Source: Oscheius onirici
Taxonomy: Eukaryota; Nematoda; Chromadorea; Rhabditida; Rhabditidae
NCBI GenBank assembly: GCA_932521025.1
Contig: OW051470.1
Span: forward strand, 6,558,501-6,622,500
Direction: 5' to 3'
Length of the DNA stretch: 64,000 nucleotides
Below are positions 50,301 through 60,376 of this stretch, in pieces. The notes under the pieces were generated by a model. It searched no databases. It saw only the letters and a list, made by a program, of their open reading frames with translations, and had not been told where the DNA came from. The translations under genes were made by a program, and so were the position numbers. Each line of letters begins with the position of its first letter. Position 1 is the first letter of the stretch.

Positions 50301-53300
50301 GTCGCTGTTGTTGACCGGGAGCCAACTGTAAGAGACACTAGGCTGTGGTCGACCGCCGGTGATACAGCGGAAATGAATGGGTTGAGACGGCTCGACAACG
50401 GTTTCGCCGTCGGGATCAATCAGAGGATCAATAATTTCCAGACGAACAGTCAAAGGAACTTCTGCAATTTGCAAATAGCCAAATATTTCTGACAACCCAC
50501 GTTTCCTTCCAGTTGTTACTTCGTATGCCTCGGAAATTATTCCAGGACCGTCGTCTGTTGCAGCTTGAACCTTCACAACGTAGGGAGTATCTTCATCGTC
50601 AACGCCTACGGTCAAGTTCAGTTTGTCCGCTGGAACCACTTGCGATTCCCAGTCGCTCAAAGGACTGTCCGGATTTTTCGTGTAATAGACAATGTAGTTC
50701 TGAAGAAAGAAACCTTTCAAAAGAAATGTAATGAACTACCTTGATCTTTCCATTTGGTCGTTTTGGCGGACTCCACGAGACATCGAAGCCGGAATGCATC
50801 GAGATCGGATGGATACCCAATGGAGCACTTCCTGGTCCCTTGATTTTGACCTCGGTCTTTTTCTCGTCTGATCCTTCAATGTTGACAGCCTGAAAGACTA
50901 AAAGGGATCTAGTAGATGTTGACTCACTTGGCAAGTAGCAGTTCCAGTTCTGGTCGTACTCTGAGCGATCAGCTTGCTTCTAGCCAGGTCTTGAGCATCA
51001 ATGGGAGTAGTGTCGTAAACACGGAACTCGTCCTTGCCGTCTTCGACCAACTGTCCGCTCCAGAGCCAGATAATCTTCGGACGTGGAACACCACTGGCTT
51101 CGCATTCAACAGTCAGAGGATCTTGACTGGGACTCTTTTCCACCTGTCCAGGTGGTTCGACTCCAACAGTCGGAGGACGTGCTGAATAATTCTTCATAAT
51201 ACAAAAATGGCTTTAATATTACGTGCTAGCCAAGTGAGAGCCTCAAAAGGTGTTGTTGGAAGTCCAGTGCCGAGATGGTTTCTACCGCGAATCACAAAGC
51301 TGTACTTTTTCTTCTCGTCGAGACCGTCGATTCGGGCTTCTTTGATTTGAGGACTGTCGATGCGATGTAGCTGAAAAACTTTATGTAGAGTGCAAAACAA
51401 ATATTATCGGATTTTTTTTAGAAATATATAAATCTAAGTATGAAAACAATTTTGCATTCTTTTGAATTACCTTCCAGGTATCCAGAGGCAGAGACGGATC
51501 ATCGGAATAGAGGACATCGTAGCCGGCCATTTCTCCGTTTGTGACTCTCGGCTCTTCCCATTGCAACTTGACAGCGTTTCCATCAATCTGATAGCGAATT
51601 CTCTCGGGAGCAGACGGTCCAGTTATCACAACGTTTATGCTCTTTTCCTGAGTTCCAGCTTCATTTTCAGCGATACAAGTGTAGACAGTATTTTCCAAGA
51701 GTCCACCGTGTTGAATGGTTATTCGGGCACCTTTCTCAGCAGCACTCAACGGACGGCCTCTGCCATGTTTAAGCTTGCTTCAGAATTCGAAAAAACTCAC
51801 TTGTGCTGCCAGGAAACGACTGGAGTTGGATCAGCATGTGAGACATTACATCCCAAGAAGAAGGGAGTCATTGGAGCCACTCTGATCTCTTCTCCTTGTT
51901 CGATCAACAGTTCTGGGGGAGCTGCCGGCTTCATAGTGGTCACGGAAACTGGATTTCCAAGACGACCAGGTCCAAGTGGATCATTGGCCCTCAATCGGAC
52001 GAAATAGACAGTGTTGGGACGAAGATCTGTGATCTCTTGTTCTCGGTTCGGCTCTGAAAATTCCAAGTATTTGAACCAGCAAAAATAGTTACCAAGAACT
52101 TCCAGTTTCTTCCAGTTCTTTATCGGCTGATTTCCGTTGTTAGTGTAGTAGATGGTGTAACTCGTGATCGGTCGGTTGATTATGTGAGGAGGTTCCCATC
52201 GAACAGTAATAGACGTCCTTCCGGACTGGACTGCCCTCAAGAGCGGTGCCGAACCGGGTCCTGAAGATTTCTCGTTTATGTTAGAAAAAAAGACTTACCA
52301 GTAATTACAACATGTACGGTTCGTTCAACCTTGTCAATCGAGTTGTTGGCATGACAAGTAAAGTCGGTATTCTTGTAGAGTTCTTTGATGATCAGAATCT
52401 GTTCACTCTTGACAGTTCCGGTCTTTCCTGGCAGGTTCGTGATCTCTTCGTTGCCTCTGAAAGAAGAATTCTATCAAAAAGTTACTACAGTTACCGCTGC
52501 CAGTATATTTCAGGGAATGGATAAGCCACGGCAGCACAGGAGATGTTGATATTGCCTCCCGGAGCCACTTCGTACGGTCCGGCTGGTTCGACATAGATCT
52601 TAGGAGGACCTTTCAGCAAAAGACACTTGGCTCCTTTGGGACAGGTACAAGTGTATTGGTTGTCGTCGATGGAAGAACAGCTGCAGCCAGCTAGAGAACG
52701 ACAGAGAGTTTTCGGAATTGGTTCTGAACGATAACTATAGAAGAGGAAAGGAATAAGAAATACTTCTACAAGTGTGAAGATCGGCATCAAGAGTCATTCC
52801 GCGGGGACATTTGCACTCGACTCTGGTCTCGTCTACCGAAAGACAAGAGTGTGAACAGCCACCGTTGTTGATGGCACAGAGCCCTTTTCCGACACACTTG
52901 GGCATCGTGTTGACCCATTCCTTGTTCTGACAGAACAAGGTGTCTATTTCGTCGACCATCTCGTAACCAAAGTCGCAGTGATATTTGACGAAAAGGAAAG
53001 ATTTTAGAGAAAATGTGGCATTCTTGGGAACGTGTTTGCCGTGCTGACGATAGTACTGCATGATCAGACGACGCAGATTGTCAGGAGGCACGAACGCCAT
53101 GGCTCGAACACTGCATCGTATGATAAGAACAAAAAAAACAAAACTGAACTCACGTAGCGTGTTCGATGACAGGCGGAGCAACGAGTCCGGTGCTTTGTCC
53201 GGTCACGTCAGTGCAGGATGTGTCGAGTTCATTGTAGCTTGGGTAACAGATCTCGCGACCAGAGGCCTGAATTCGTTTTTTATCGAAATAAGTAAAAAGT

Positions 53301-54683
53301 ACCTTGGAAATGATGCATTTTCCTTCGTCAGGAGGCGGGATCGGTGGGGCAGACACTAAATATAAGGATTACTCAAAATATAACAAAAAAAAGTTACGCG
53401 GATGCGGGTTAGGATAGAGGCGGGTGAGTTTCATGCAATAACAAGGATTAGGTGTAGCGGAACTGAGGGCCCTAGTCACGGATTACCTCTAGCACTGTAG
53501 TCATTAGTCAAAAATCTTTCACAACATCTATAGGTTTAGTCTTTTGAGAGTCACAACACGACAGATAGTCAACCTTCTTCCAGGCCGCAATAGTGAGAAG
53601 CACTGTCTGCTGAGATTATGCAGCGACCAGTTCCGTTTGTGCCGAGAATCGTCGGCTGTGAGCCTAGACTTTTGTATTTTGTATACACACTGCACTGAAC
53701 TCTCACTCAAACTCTTGAACGTTCGGAACTTTCTCCCAGTCTTACACTTTTGTACTCTAACCTCTCGTTCGTAACTGGTTAGAGCTGGAGGGAAATGGAA
53801 CAGCGGATAGGAAAGCTGATTGGGTTAGTACGTAAATTGTCTAGAAGTCCTTTCTTGGAACGCTAAGGACCCTAAAACTAGATAAGTTCGGACCTCGGAG
53901 ACGGGAATCCGACGACGATCCACCAGAGAAGTGACTATTCCGATTACGGGTGCTGGGCTCGTTGCGACAGTCCAGATAACCTCAATTTGAATGGCTACAG
54001 TTCTTTTTTAAAAGTAGAGAGAGGAGGCATAGCTGTTAGAGACAGGCGCTGGGAAGAGGCCATTAGGAGTTTGCGTGCATGTGGCTCTCGTGTTAGCGGA
54101 CCCAGTATTGGACAGTATTTGATCCTCCGGGTACGGCGCCGACGAAGCGGCTCAGGAAGAGTCGGTTCGACAAAGTAGGGTTGCCCTGCGCCCGAAAGAA
54201 GACGCTCAGGGTCGATGCCCGGTAGTACAACGACCACTGGCTGTATATCTAAATTGGGACTGGGTGGGAAAGAAGCGGGCACAGCCGGGCTATACCTGGC
54301 AGACGACGTCCGGCGGAGAGCCTCGTCGGGCAACATTCTTTGATAAAACCTGCAGGAAAAACAACGTCGCAAGAAAAATAAAGCTTCTCTGGGAGGGAAG
54401 AGACCTTTAGTTTAGTCTCTTCCCTTTGCAGAAGGAGCGTAAAGAGTCACACGACATTCTCAGTCTCTCATAGCCAAACTCACTACGTGTAGGGGCTCGC
54501 TTGACACGGCGCAGAGCCCTCATCCAATCTTGAATTCGTAAATCATCCGCAAGCGAGTCGATGCTTGTAGCACTCAGTAACTCCTACACCTTATAGAATC
54601 TAGTTAACAGAGCATACCTGCGGCTGGATGAAAGCGACGAGGCTGGCTAGGGCCAGAAAGAGTGTTACCGGCCCGAGTCGCAT
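8169..54683 (-). CDS. dig-1: DIG-1-like giant secreted extracellular-matrix protein
   Basis: One minus-strand gene of about 46.5 kb. I followed the exons from the signal peptide (ATG 54683) to the TAA at 8171-8169, and checked that intron phases agree at the N-terminal exons and at every repeat-region junction. Domain order: signal peptide; short segment ending in a furin-like RVKR; sushi/CCP; EGF; Cys-rich EGF-like; about seven Ig and eleven FN3 domains, often alternating; EGF; a huge Pro-Thr-Asp-Gly repeat region; VWA-like domains; FN3-like; EGF. My rough length is 12,000 residues. In C. elegans, DIG-1 is a giant matrix protein of this make-up, about 13,000 residues, that holds neurons and axons in place in the adult. 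Sequence identity to DIG-1 could not be tested here; the architecture and size are the basis. Oddities are the 20.6-kb exon, recently duplicated exons, and transposons in introns. Confidence 0.8.
11400..32015 (-). other. dig-1: Single 20,616-bp coding exon of the dig-1-like gene
   Basis: The exon opens after the acceptor TATTTCAG (C at 32015) and closes at the GTGAGT donor next to 11400. It is open throughout (about 6,870 codons) and its phases fit both neighbours: it starts with one base completing an AG carried from the previous exon, and ends with two bases completed by the exon at 11340. Its first about 50 codons finish a VWA domain ([18 protein letters not shown]...LQDKC). Its last about 125 codons start another VWA with strand [12 protein letters not shown]. 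Everything between is the repeat array. There is no intron in over 20 kb, whereas the rest of the gene is cut every 100-300 bp. Confidence 0.9.
11821..31867 (-). repeat. dig-1: Hierarchical protein-coding repeat array (852-bp and 420-bp units)
   Basis: A marker segment recurs 28 times between 11972 and 31402, with spacings of either 852 bp (18 times) or 420 bp (9 times). An 852-bp unit is module A (420 bp, 140 residues) plus module B (432 bp, 144 residues); short units are A alone. Each module is eight motifs of 15-21 residues of the form PTDxxGRPVGxDGxPL, in a four-beat order: two GRPV motifs, one xYxYP motif, one KPIYPVxGPDGSP motif. Copies are almost identical at DNA level, with a few diagnostic variants such as GVDNKPI/GADGEPI and TTATGD/TTASGD. 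The encoded stretch is rich in Pro, Asp, Gly and Thr, has no Cys, and is probably an extended elastic or acidic rod. Confidence 0.95.
32016..33179 (-). repeat. Duplicated intron, copy 1, with foldback element
   Basis: The intron is 1,164 bp, from donor GTAAGC to acceptor TTTCAG. It contains an inverted repeat at about 32738-33104: CATGTGCGCTTGGAACGGCTG at the left matches the complement of CCAGCCGGTCCAAGCGCACATG at the right, and the inner arms share CCCCAGTCATTGTGAACAAA. No coding content. Confidence 0.8.
33180..35225 (-). other. dig-1: dig-1-like exon: end of VWA, array, start of next VWA (copy)
   Basis: This 2,046-bp exon is flanked by the two copies of the duplicated intron. It begins by finishing one VWA domain, runs through a short array (about 35080-33700; A, B and A-type modules), then the linker [17 protein letters not shown] and the first part of another VWA ([12 protein letters not shown] to VVFIHDST). 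It enters with one base and leaves with two, as does its neighbour, so the duplication kept the reading frame. Confidence 0.9.
35226..36390 (-). repeat. Duplicated intron, copy 2, with foldback element
   Basis: The intron is 1,165 bp and matches the 32016-33179 intron throughout, with a single-base length change in a poly-A tract near 35460. The same foldback lies at about 35949-36315. Confidence 0.85.
36391..37266 (-). other. dig-1: dig-1-like exon: VWA end, short array, VWA start
   Basis: The exon follows a TTTCAG acceptor at 37267 and is 876 bp. It begins by finishing the VWA of the upstream exon ([14 protein letters not shown]...LGKLIC), then SLAVLE leads directly into three array motifs at 37092, then the same GEFDYLP linker and VWA start as at 33180. 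From 37092 leftward it is a copy of the 33.2-33.9 kb sequence. The join [13 protein letters not shown] is probably the ancestral VWA-to-array junction. Confidence 0.85.
37309..41213 (-). other. dig-1: dig-1-like exon: diverged repeats, short homogenised core, VWA
   Basis: A 3,905-bp exon entered in phase 0 after an ATTCAG acceptor and left at CTCAG|GTAGTT with two bases. Both ends carry old, diverged versions of the repeat (starting [15 protein letters not shown] near 41.1 kb, and [15 protein letters not shown] near 38.66 kb). These two diverged blocks resemble each other over a long stretch ([50 protein letters not shown]). Between them, at about 38.83-40.02 kb, sits an array segment nearly identical to the giant exon. 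The exon ends with a VWA-like domain ([13 protein letters not shown]) that lacks the metal-site DxSxS. Confidence 0.85.
41476..44301. mobile_element. Mutator-like (MULE) DNA transposon inside a dig-1 intron
   Basis: The left end (ATAATTCAAACCGGCCCGCC) and right end (GGCGGGCCGGTTTGAATTAT) are inverted copies. The similarity continues inward for about 370 bp on each side, through GGGACAGTCCCGAAATTGGC / GCCAATTTCGGGGCTGTCCC and AAACGTCGCACCTGCAAA-type blocks. The inner region encodes a MULE transposase on the minus strand. I could not see a clear target duplication. The element sits in the 4.2-kb intron (41214-45387) between the EGF exon and the first repeat exon, in the same orientation as the host gene. 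Confidence 0.85.
42083..43915 (-). CDS. MULE transposase with FLYWCH-like zinc finger
   Basis: Several exons with short introns; the stop is TAA at 42085-42083. An N-terminal segment YECFYKHKQFCTC...HHDHD has the Cys/His spacing of a FLYWCH-type zinc finger. Then comes the MULE core: [20 protein letters not shown], followed by a [14 protein letters not shown] helix, a [18 protein letters not shown] segment and the C-terminal signature [10 protein letters not shown]. In active MULE enzymes the first catalytic Asp precedes GTF (DGTF); here it is Glu (LEGTF). With that change, and arms that have drifted apart, the copy may be inactive. Exon limits and the start codon are not settled. Confidence 0.7.
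44832..44916. repeat. Short perfect-type hairpin in intron
   Basis: Arms of about 36 nt (CATTTTCCAGCTTTGCGATG... and its near complement ...CATCGCCAAGCTGAAAAATG) are separated by a 13-nt loop. It resembles a small palindromic repeat or a pre-miRNA-sized hairpin. A run of ten Gs lies about 45 bp further on. Confidence 0.65.
45388..53355 (-). other. dig-1: dig-1-like Ig/FN3/EGF/sushi region
   Basis: About 30 short exons. From the N-terminal side: [13 protein letters not shown], then a sushi/CCP domain ([12 protein letters not shown] to TMPKCV), an EGF ([12 protein letters not shown]), a CTCPKGAKC Cys-rich piece, then Ig and FN3 domains. Typical Ig marks are [62 protein letters not shown] and [15 protein letters not shown]. 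Typical FN3 marks are [40 protein letters not shown] and VNVEWTAP. I count about seven Ig and eleven FN3. The region ends with an EGF ([12 protein letters not shown] to CYCNIGF). These adhesive domains would sit in the matrix and bind cell-surface or basement-membrane partners; none can be named from sequence. Confidence 0.85.
45872..46239. repeat. Palindromic MITE in a dig-1 intron
   Basis: Arms of about 85 bp: GCTCACTTGGCGATA at the left and TATCGCCAAGTGAGC at the right, continuing inward to AAACTAAAATGGGTTTTGAC and its complement GTCAAACCCATTTTAGTTT. It fills most of the 620-bp intron between the exon at 46273 and the exon that starts [11 protein letters not shown]. No coding content. Confidence 0.8.
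54484..54683 (-). other. dig-1: dig-1-like first exons: signal peptide and furin-like site
   Basis: Exon 1 (54683-54618) encodes [20 protein letters not shown] and PQ, a signal peptide. A 34-bp intron (GTATGC...GTGTAG), short even for this gene, leads to exon 2 (54583-54484), ending in GTGAGT. Exon 2 reads [33 protein letters not shown] and leaves one base, which completes the ATG codon of the exon starting at 53355. This is the only joining I found that keeps the frame. RVKR fits a furin-type cleavage site, so the mature protein may begin at APTR. Confidence 0.65.
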
Positions 54684-57600
54684 GTTTTTCGTCTAAAGAG
54701 AGTCTTATTTAGCCGATTGGCAACACACCTTGTGAGCCTGGTGTTATTCCATAGACGAGAGCTCAACGGCCCAACACGGCTACACAAACTGGAATAGAGA
54801 TTGGGCAATAAAAGGTCAAGAGAAAGAAAGATCAAGCAAATGTGGTATCAAAAAGGGACTAATAATAGAAGATGTCACGAACAGCGTCCCGACAATCAGA
54901 CAAATTGAGTTTTTTGAGCGGTGAGTGCATCCGACCGGAAGGGCCAAAGAAGGACTGAAAAGTAAGAGCAAGGAGGAGTCTTATCGCCTTGCGCAACAAC
55001 TCTCAGAGTCTGATAACTGAGGGAGGAGGTCCGCTTACGTCACGGGGCACTGTTGCGATTTGGCTGTGAAAAAAATGGTGCCATGGGACGAACAAAAACA
55101 GTTTATAGAGTCGGATTAGGTTTCTTCGCCCCTGCACTTTTGCACGGAGAACTGTCACAGGTTCAAGGGGTCAATGGGTTGAAAGTGAGCAGAAAATAAC
55201 AACTAAGCTATCCATCAGGTGCAAGCCTGGCAGGCGCCTTGACTGCCACCCCGGCTGCCACCGGATCCTATTTGTAATGAGCAAAAAGTCAAATTGCAAG
55301 GTCAAGTCACTGAACAACTTTCAAACTGTTTTTTTCACCAGAAGGCACTCTTCTCATTACAATCATTTCCTGTCTATACTTTCATAGTCTCATGAACCTC
55401 CAGCTTCAATTGAAAAGTGAGGTTTCACAATATTTAAAAGACGAATACTTAACAGTTGGCTGTTTCAAAAGTTCCGACCCGATAAAAACAGACCTCATTA
55501 GTCTTCGGGCGCGAAACAAACAAAGTTTTGTTTCTTTGTCAACTTCTCGAAAAACTGTGAAAAATTCTGGGCAGATGTCAGTTGCACCCCCGTGTACATC
55601 CCACACGTAAACAACAGCTCTTTGGATTGAGATAAATAGCTTCTATCTGTCAGTGGTAGCGGCGCGAACTTGTAGATTTGAGAGGGTGATAAAAGAGACG
55701 ACAAATTTCGAGACTGCTTTTGAAGAGCTAATGAAGCGCCGAGTTGTGTAACAAGAGTGGCAGGTTCTGCCCGAAGCTGCTGCCAGAAAATGCTCCAGGT
55801 GCATGCGCGTGAAAGACGTATGGGAGCGAAAGATGCAAAGCGTACGTTGTGGTACAGAGAAAAGGACAAGATTGGTTTGACAAAGCTGCAGAACGGGTAC
55901 TAATAGAGAAGACTACAGAAAGAAATGGGTTTAAGTAGCCGAATATGTTGTAGAGAATAAAAAGTAGAAATATAGCCAGACAAAAATATTATAGAAGCAA
56001 TCAGTAGCATCAGTGAGAACTTTCCAGACAATGCTATATGAACAACTTGTCAAACGATATCGAGAAGAAATCTACGCTCTTTAGCAAAAGAATCAAGGAA
56101 CAATGTTAAAGAACTTTGTTTAGGCTCTTGACGACGGTAAGGAAGAAGTGAGAAAAAACTAGAGTAATGAGAGGTCTCTCGAAAACATTATAGGATAAAC
56201 TCTCGAGTTCTTGTGCCCTCCTCCTTCATAAACATATGACTCATGAGATGCCATTAGTTTAAAACTGCTCAAGAGACAAAAAGAAGCCGAGGTTTTTCCA
56301 AGGGAACGAGTCACCTTCTTTATAAGTGGACTACGGTAGAAGCGAGGAAACGCCCCTAACCAGTCAAAAAAAAATGTCTGTCTGGGCACACATGGCAAGC
56401 GCCTACGGGCAGATGTAAGAGTCTCGAAATGTGTCTGGAATGGGGAGAATTATTGTCAGGACGACGGAACAGATTACGGTACTTTTTGTTTGTTATTTGG
56501 AAGATCATAAAGTCAATCGGACATTATCCATGAGACAGGTGTCCCAGTACTGAAATGTGTAAGAGTCGTTTTGTATTTATTGTTCCCCAGAATTACAGTA
56601 TTCGGTCAAAAGAGATTGATAAGCTGTCCAATTGTTTGTCAACCCAATTCGATCCGCCGATCAGTCACAGAAAAGCTTGTGTCGACTACTGAAAGAGTCG
56701 GTATAGGACATCTGGTGACTGCGGTTGCGTCTTTTGTTTATAAACTGCGAAAGTGCAAAGGGATCGGGTCTCCAGGACTGACCGGCCAGCCGCGCCATCA
56801 ACACGCTCTCACTTCTGTTACGAACGTTATGATGGATCGTTATGACTGCTGACAACAGCATTTGCCAGAGGGACACACCACAAAGTTTTCTCTGAATAGA
56901 GGTAGACACATGTACCAGAGGAACCGGTATCAAAGCAAAACGATTGAATACAGAAGAAGAAATTGAACTGGCAGTCAGCATCCTATTTTGGGTTTCATAG
57001 AGGAACCAAATAAGTACAAAATATAAAGAATTGTCGTGTTAGACAGAGAGCATGAAAATATGTTGAAGAAGAAAGGAAATGACATATCTGAGTGCAGATT
57101 CTGCCAAAAGAAGTGTAAAAACGGCAGAGTGAGCACGAAAGATTCTGAACAGAGCGTTTAAGAGTCACAGCTCGTAAAGCATCTGGTAGGGAACTGACCA
57201 AAGGAGCCCATAAAACGAAAAGTTTCCAGCTGGAGAGTTGAACACTTGTGGGAGGTGTTGGGATAATTTATGCCAACTGATGCGCGATCGATCAATGTGT
57301 AAGCTGTGGTAGGGCTTCTTCACTTTATCAAGAAGATATTATAGTCAAAGAAACATTTTGAAAGCATTTAAGAGCTCCACTGCAACATGATACTTGGCGC
57401 CTTCTGGCCGAGCTCATCCCAGATACAGCTCTCTTAGTATTCTATTGCAGGCCAGGAAGCAGCACACACGCCATCAGATCTCGTTTTTGGGCTCTCTTTT
57501 AGTAACTAAGAGAAGTAAAAGCTCTCTTTATGAAGGTTAGATGAAGCCTGCTCTCTGTAGGTGACAGCTGTCCCATTGGGTTGCGCAACATCACGCTGAG

Positions 57601-58471
57601 GATCACTACTACTGGCTATAGTTTGCCTTAGACTCCCAGCCAATAACTGTTTGAGGAAAAACAAAAATATTTACGAAACTGTGTACACCTTGGAAAGAAG
57701 AAACTTTTCAAATGGCCTGACTTGTTGTCACCCCAGAACTATTTTTGATTACACTGACCGTTTCATAAATTTTTTCTCAGAAAACCTTTAGACTACAAAG
57801 CGACAGAACGGATTCGGACCCAACTGACATTTGTCGGAATTAACTGAGAGAAAAAGAACGAGAAACATGACATGGAAGCAAGAAAAGTTCAAGAGCCAAA
57901 GACTAGGAGATGGTCAGAAAAACATAAGCCCAGTTGAGCTTTGGTTTAATTTTGGGAGTCGAGTGTCTCTGGATTAGAAGGGCCAAAAAGGACACTCGCC
58001 CTTGCTAACAGCATGGGGTTGTCTTGTTTATGAGAGCATAAACTGTCGACTGCCGACTAGCAGACACCACATGCGGCCAGACGTTCTTGGGCTCGGAAAG
58101 TGCTGACTCATCGTGGAGCTACTGTAAAGGAGTCGCTAGGTTTTTTTCATAAAGCTCTAACAAACAGCTTAGACGAGGTCTCGGCTGTCGAGAAAATGCG
58201 TCGTCTGAAATAGGAGCCCGACGTTCCCACTGGGCGCAGACCACAGCACAAACACGGATTTCTTCGACTACGTTCTTCTGGCTGTGAGAAGGGGAGAGAA
58301 GAACACCTCAAGACACGAGTTCCAGCTGTCCTCTGCCATATTTTTACACGTAACACGAGCATCTGGAGCTGAGCGCGCCAAGTGTACTAGTTAAGTGCGG
58401 GGAAAAGTCCAAAGCATTCACTACGTTTATTTTTCGATTTGTATCAACGTAGAAGAAACTTACTTTTTGTC
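54684..58471. other. Long intergenic region upstream of the dig-1-like gene
   Basis: About 3.8 kb lies between the start of the giant gene and the MSP-domain gene. It should contain the dig-1-like promoter. At 54872 on the plus strand a short ATG-initiated reading (MSRTASRQSDKLSFLS) runs into a strong GTGAGT donor and could be a first exon, but I find no following exon. Other ORFs here look random. I see no tRNA, rRNA or transposon. Confidence 0.45.
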
Positions 58472-59313
58472 TTAGACGCCGCGAGGATGCTGGACGTCGT
58501 CTCTCTTCTTTTTAACGGCAGCAATCTCCGTCGAAAGGGTGGCATTGCGTCGCGAAAACTCGTACAGACGGTTAGTTTCCTTGTCGAGTTCCACCTCGAG
58601 CTGCTTCACGTCGTTGACGGCTTTGGTCAGTTCTTTGGCCCGGTCGGCCTTGTCATCCAGTGCCTTGTGGACCTCCACATCGAGAGCTCTGATCTCGTCG
58701 AGAAACTCTCCATGATCTTCCGGATTGGCAGGCGAGATGGCCGTGAGAGTCGGTGTCGATTCAGAACTGGCCGTAGACTTGGCAGGCGATGGACTGGTCA
58801 GACTGCTACAGCTGCTGGAGGATCTCATCTTGTTCGGATCCGGCTCCAGATGCGTCGTGACACGAAGGTTCGAGACAGTTCCCTCGTCTGTCCTCTCCCA
58901 GATCTCCTCGCGATCAACTTCCTCATCCCCGGCCTTCTTCATCTGCAGCACGAACTGATGCCGAGAGATGTGTTTCGAGCTGTCGATGAGAGTCACTTCG
59001 ACCCGAGCCGTCTCCTTGTCCGAGATGAATCCCTTGTTCGGATTGATGAGATAGAGTCGCGGAGCATTGGACAGCATTCTCCAGGCCATGCGACATCCTC
59101 CCGTGTTCACGATCTTCAGCTCCTTCTTGCTCTCTTTCTCCTGTTCCGCAAAGTGCAGAATACGTGGCTCCGTCGTCAGCTGCATACGTCCTGAAATGGT
59201 TTTTGAATTTCTTCTTTTCTAGTTCACTTACTTGTAGTCGGAGAAGCGTGCACCGGTGGAGTAGACAGTGGAGAAACTGCAGGGATGGGAGTCGAAGTGC
59301 CCGTCTCGTCCAT
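58472..59313 (-). CDS. MSP-domain protein with C-terminal coiled coil (VAP-like)
   Basis: Two exons: 59313-59232 (MDETGTSTPIPAVSPLSTPP, a Ser/Thr/Pro-rich start) and 59190-58472, joined in phase 1 across GTAAGT/TTTCAG. The second exon opens with a major sperm protein/VAP immunoglobulin-like fold (MQLTTEPRILHFAEQE, LKIVNTGGCRMAWRML, RLYLINPNKGFISDKETARV). Then comes a Ser-rich linker and a predicted coiled coil of about 90 residues (EFLDEIRALDVEVHKALDD to STEIAAVKKKRDD). There is no terminal transmembrane helix, unlike VAP proteins, so it is probably cytosolic. MSP-type domains bind FFAT-like peptides or self-associate. It is divergent from the plus-strand gene at 59467, about 150 bp away, so they may share a promoter. 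Confidence 0.8.
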
Positions 59314-59466
59314 CGTAGAAGCCTCAACTGAATTGTTTTGTGTAGAATTTTTTAATTTAAAAGTTTGTTTGTTATTTTTGTAGTAAAGTTTGGTTTGTTG
59401 AATAAATTAGAATTAACAATAACTTTACTACAAAAGATTGGACAATCAGGGAAAATCCAGTTTACT

Positions 59467-59937
59467 ATGGAACTTTCCGAACATGTTCTAGACTGGATCA
59501 GAGGTAACTTTACTGAACACTTGAAAACGAATCATGTCGACAGCTTTTCGGGTCGATGGTTTGTAATCTTTCGCAACGTTCTACAAATTTGCACGTACAA
59601 CCATGTTAGACTTCTTTTTGCCTGGAAGAAATCACTAAGTTTTGCAGCATTTCCACTCATCAAAAATACTCTTCGTAAGAGCCTCGTGTGTCCACCAAAA
59701 AACGTCATTTACCATTCACCGAATCAACCTGTCCCGGAAGAAACCTACTGGCTGGATAGCGTCAAAAATACAGTCGAACTTTTCTTCCAGAGCGTCCTAC
59801 TCTCATTCTTGCTTATCTACATTCTAGACTTGACCTTTCAGTTTCTGAATGTTTACATGACGGTTGACCATACCGAGGGAGAGGAGAAGCACGATTCGAA
59901 ACCAGTCGTCTCACAGGACGAGTCGAAACCTAAATAA
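59467..59937 (+). CDS. Small single-pass membrane protein, function unknown
   Basis: An intronless reading frame of 156 codons begins MELSEHVLDWIRGNFTEHLK. There is one strong hydrophobic helix near the C-terminus (SVLLSFLLIYILDLTFQFL), followed by an acidic, charged tail ending DESKPK. An upstream in-frame start at 59365 is possible but lies in AT-rich sequence. I do not recognise the family. It is probably real because the frame is open, its codons look ordinary and it faces the MSP gene head to head, but it lacks the introns of its neighbours. Confidence 0.5.
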   Translation: MELSEHVLDWIRGNFTEHLKTNHVDSFSGRWFVIFRNVLQICTYNHVRLLFAWKKSLSFAAFPLIKNTLRKSLVCPPKNVIYHSPNQPVPEETYWLDSVKNTVELFFQSVLLSFLLIYILDLTFQFLNVYMTVDHTEGEEKHDSKPVVSQDESKPK

Positions 59938-60376
59938 ACGATATCTACAAATTTAAGAGACCAGTTGTTGCTTTCGAGTGTGACTAAGTCCAGTCATCAG
60001 ACTTGCTTACGTTCAATAGAGAAGAACAGTTGTTGACTTTTTGTCGGCTTGTCTCTCCCAGTTTACGTCAGTCAGAGCCTAAGTGACAAAACATAAATAG
60101 CCTTCTAAAACTGCTTCTCTAGAAAACTTCCCCTTTCGTCCAGTTACCGGGTAGTTATTAATAGATTTCGACTACTCTCTGAGGTTCTAGACATGTGGTC
60201 CTCTTGTCCATCAGAGACAGCCGCCTCTCTCCTCTCACGATCAGAGATTTCGCCAATTGCACTAAACCTTTTGGTTTCTCTCCCGGTGTCAAGTTTACTG
60301 GGAGAGATAAACTGTTGCCCCTCTCCTTCTCTCAACGATATAAACATGGTCTATTTTCAACCGATACAGTGTTCAG
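59938..60376. other. Intergenic, FAR promoter region
   Basis: This separates two plus-strand genes. It holds the likely promoter and 5' UTR of the FAR gene; a TATAAA-like ATATAAAC lies near 60339, about 40 bp before the start codon. No other gene is seen. Confidence 0.4.

Noticed and set aside
54296-54349. Possible extra dig-1-like exon after a TTCCTGCAG acceptor, 54 nt, ending CAG|GTATAG
   Set aside because: Its phase (0 in, 0 out) does not fit between exon 2 (leaves one base) and the exon at 53355 (needs one base). It is better read as intron sequence.
54872-54922. First exon of a plus-strand gene (MSRTASRQSDKLSFLS followed by GTGAGT)
   Set aside because: The donor is good, but no downstream exon in a matching phase could be recognised in the next 3.5 kb. 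It is noted in the intergenic entry only.
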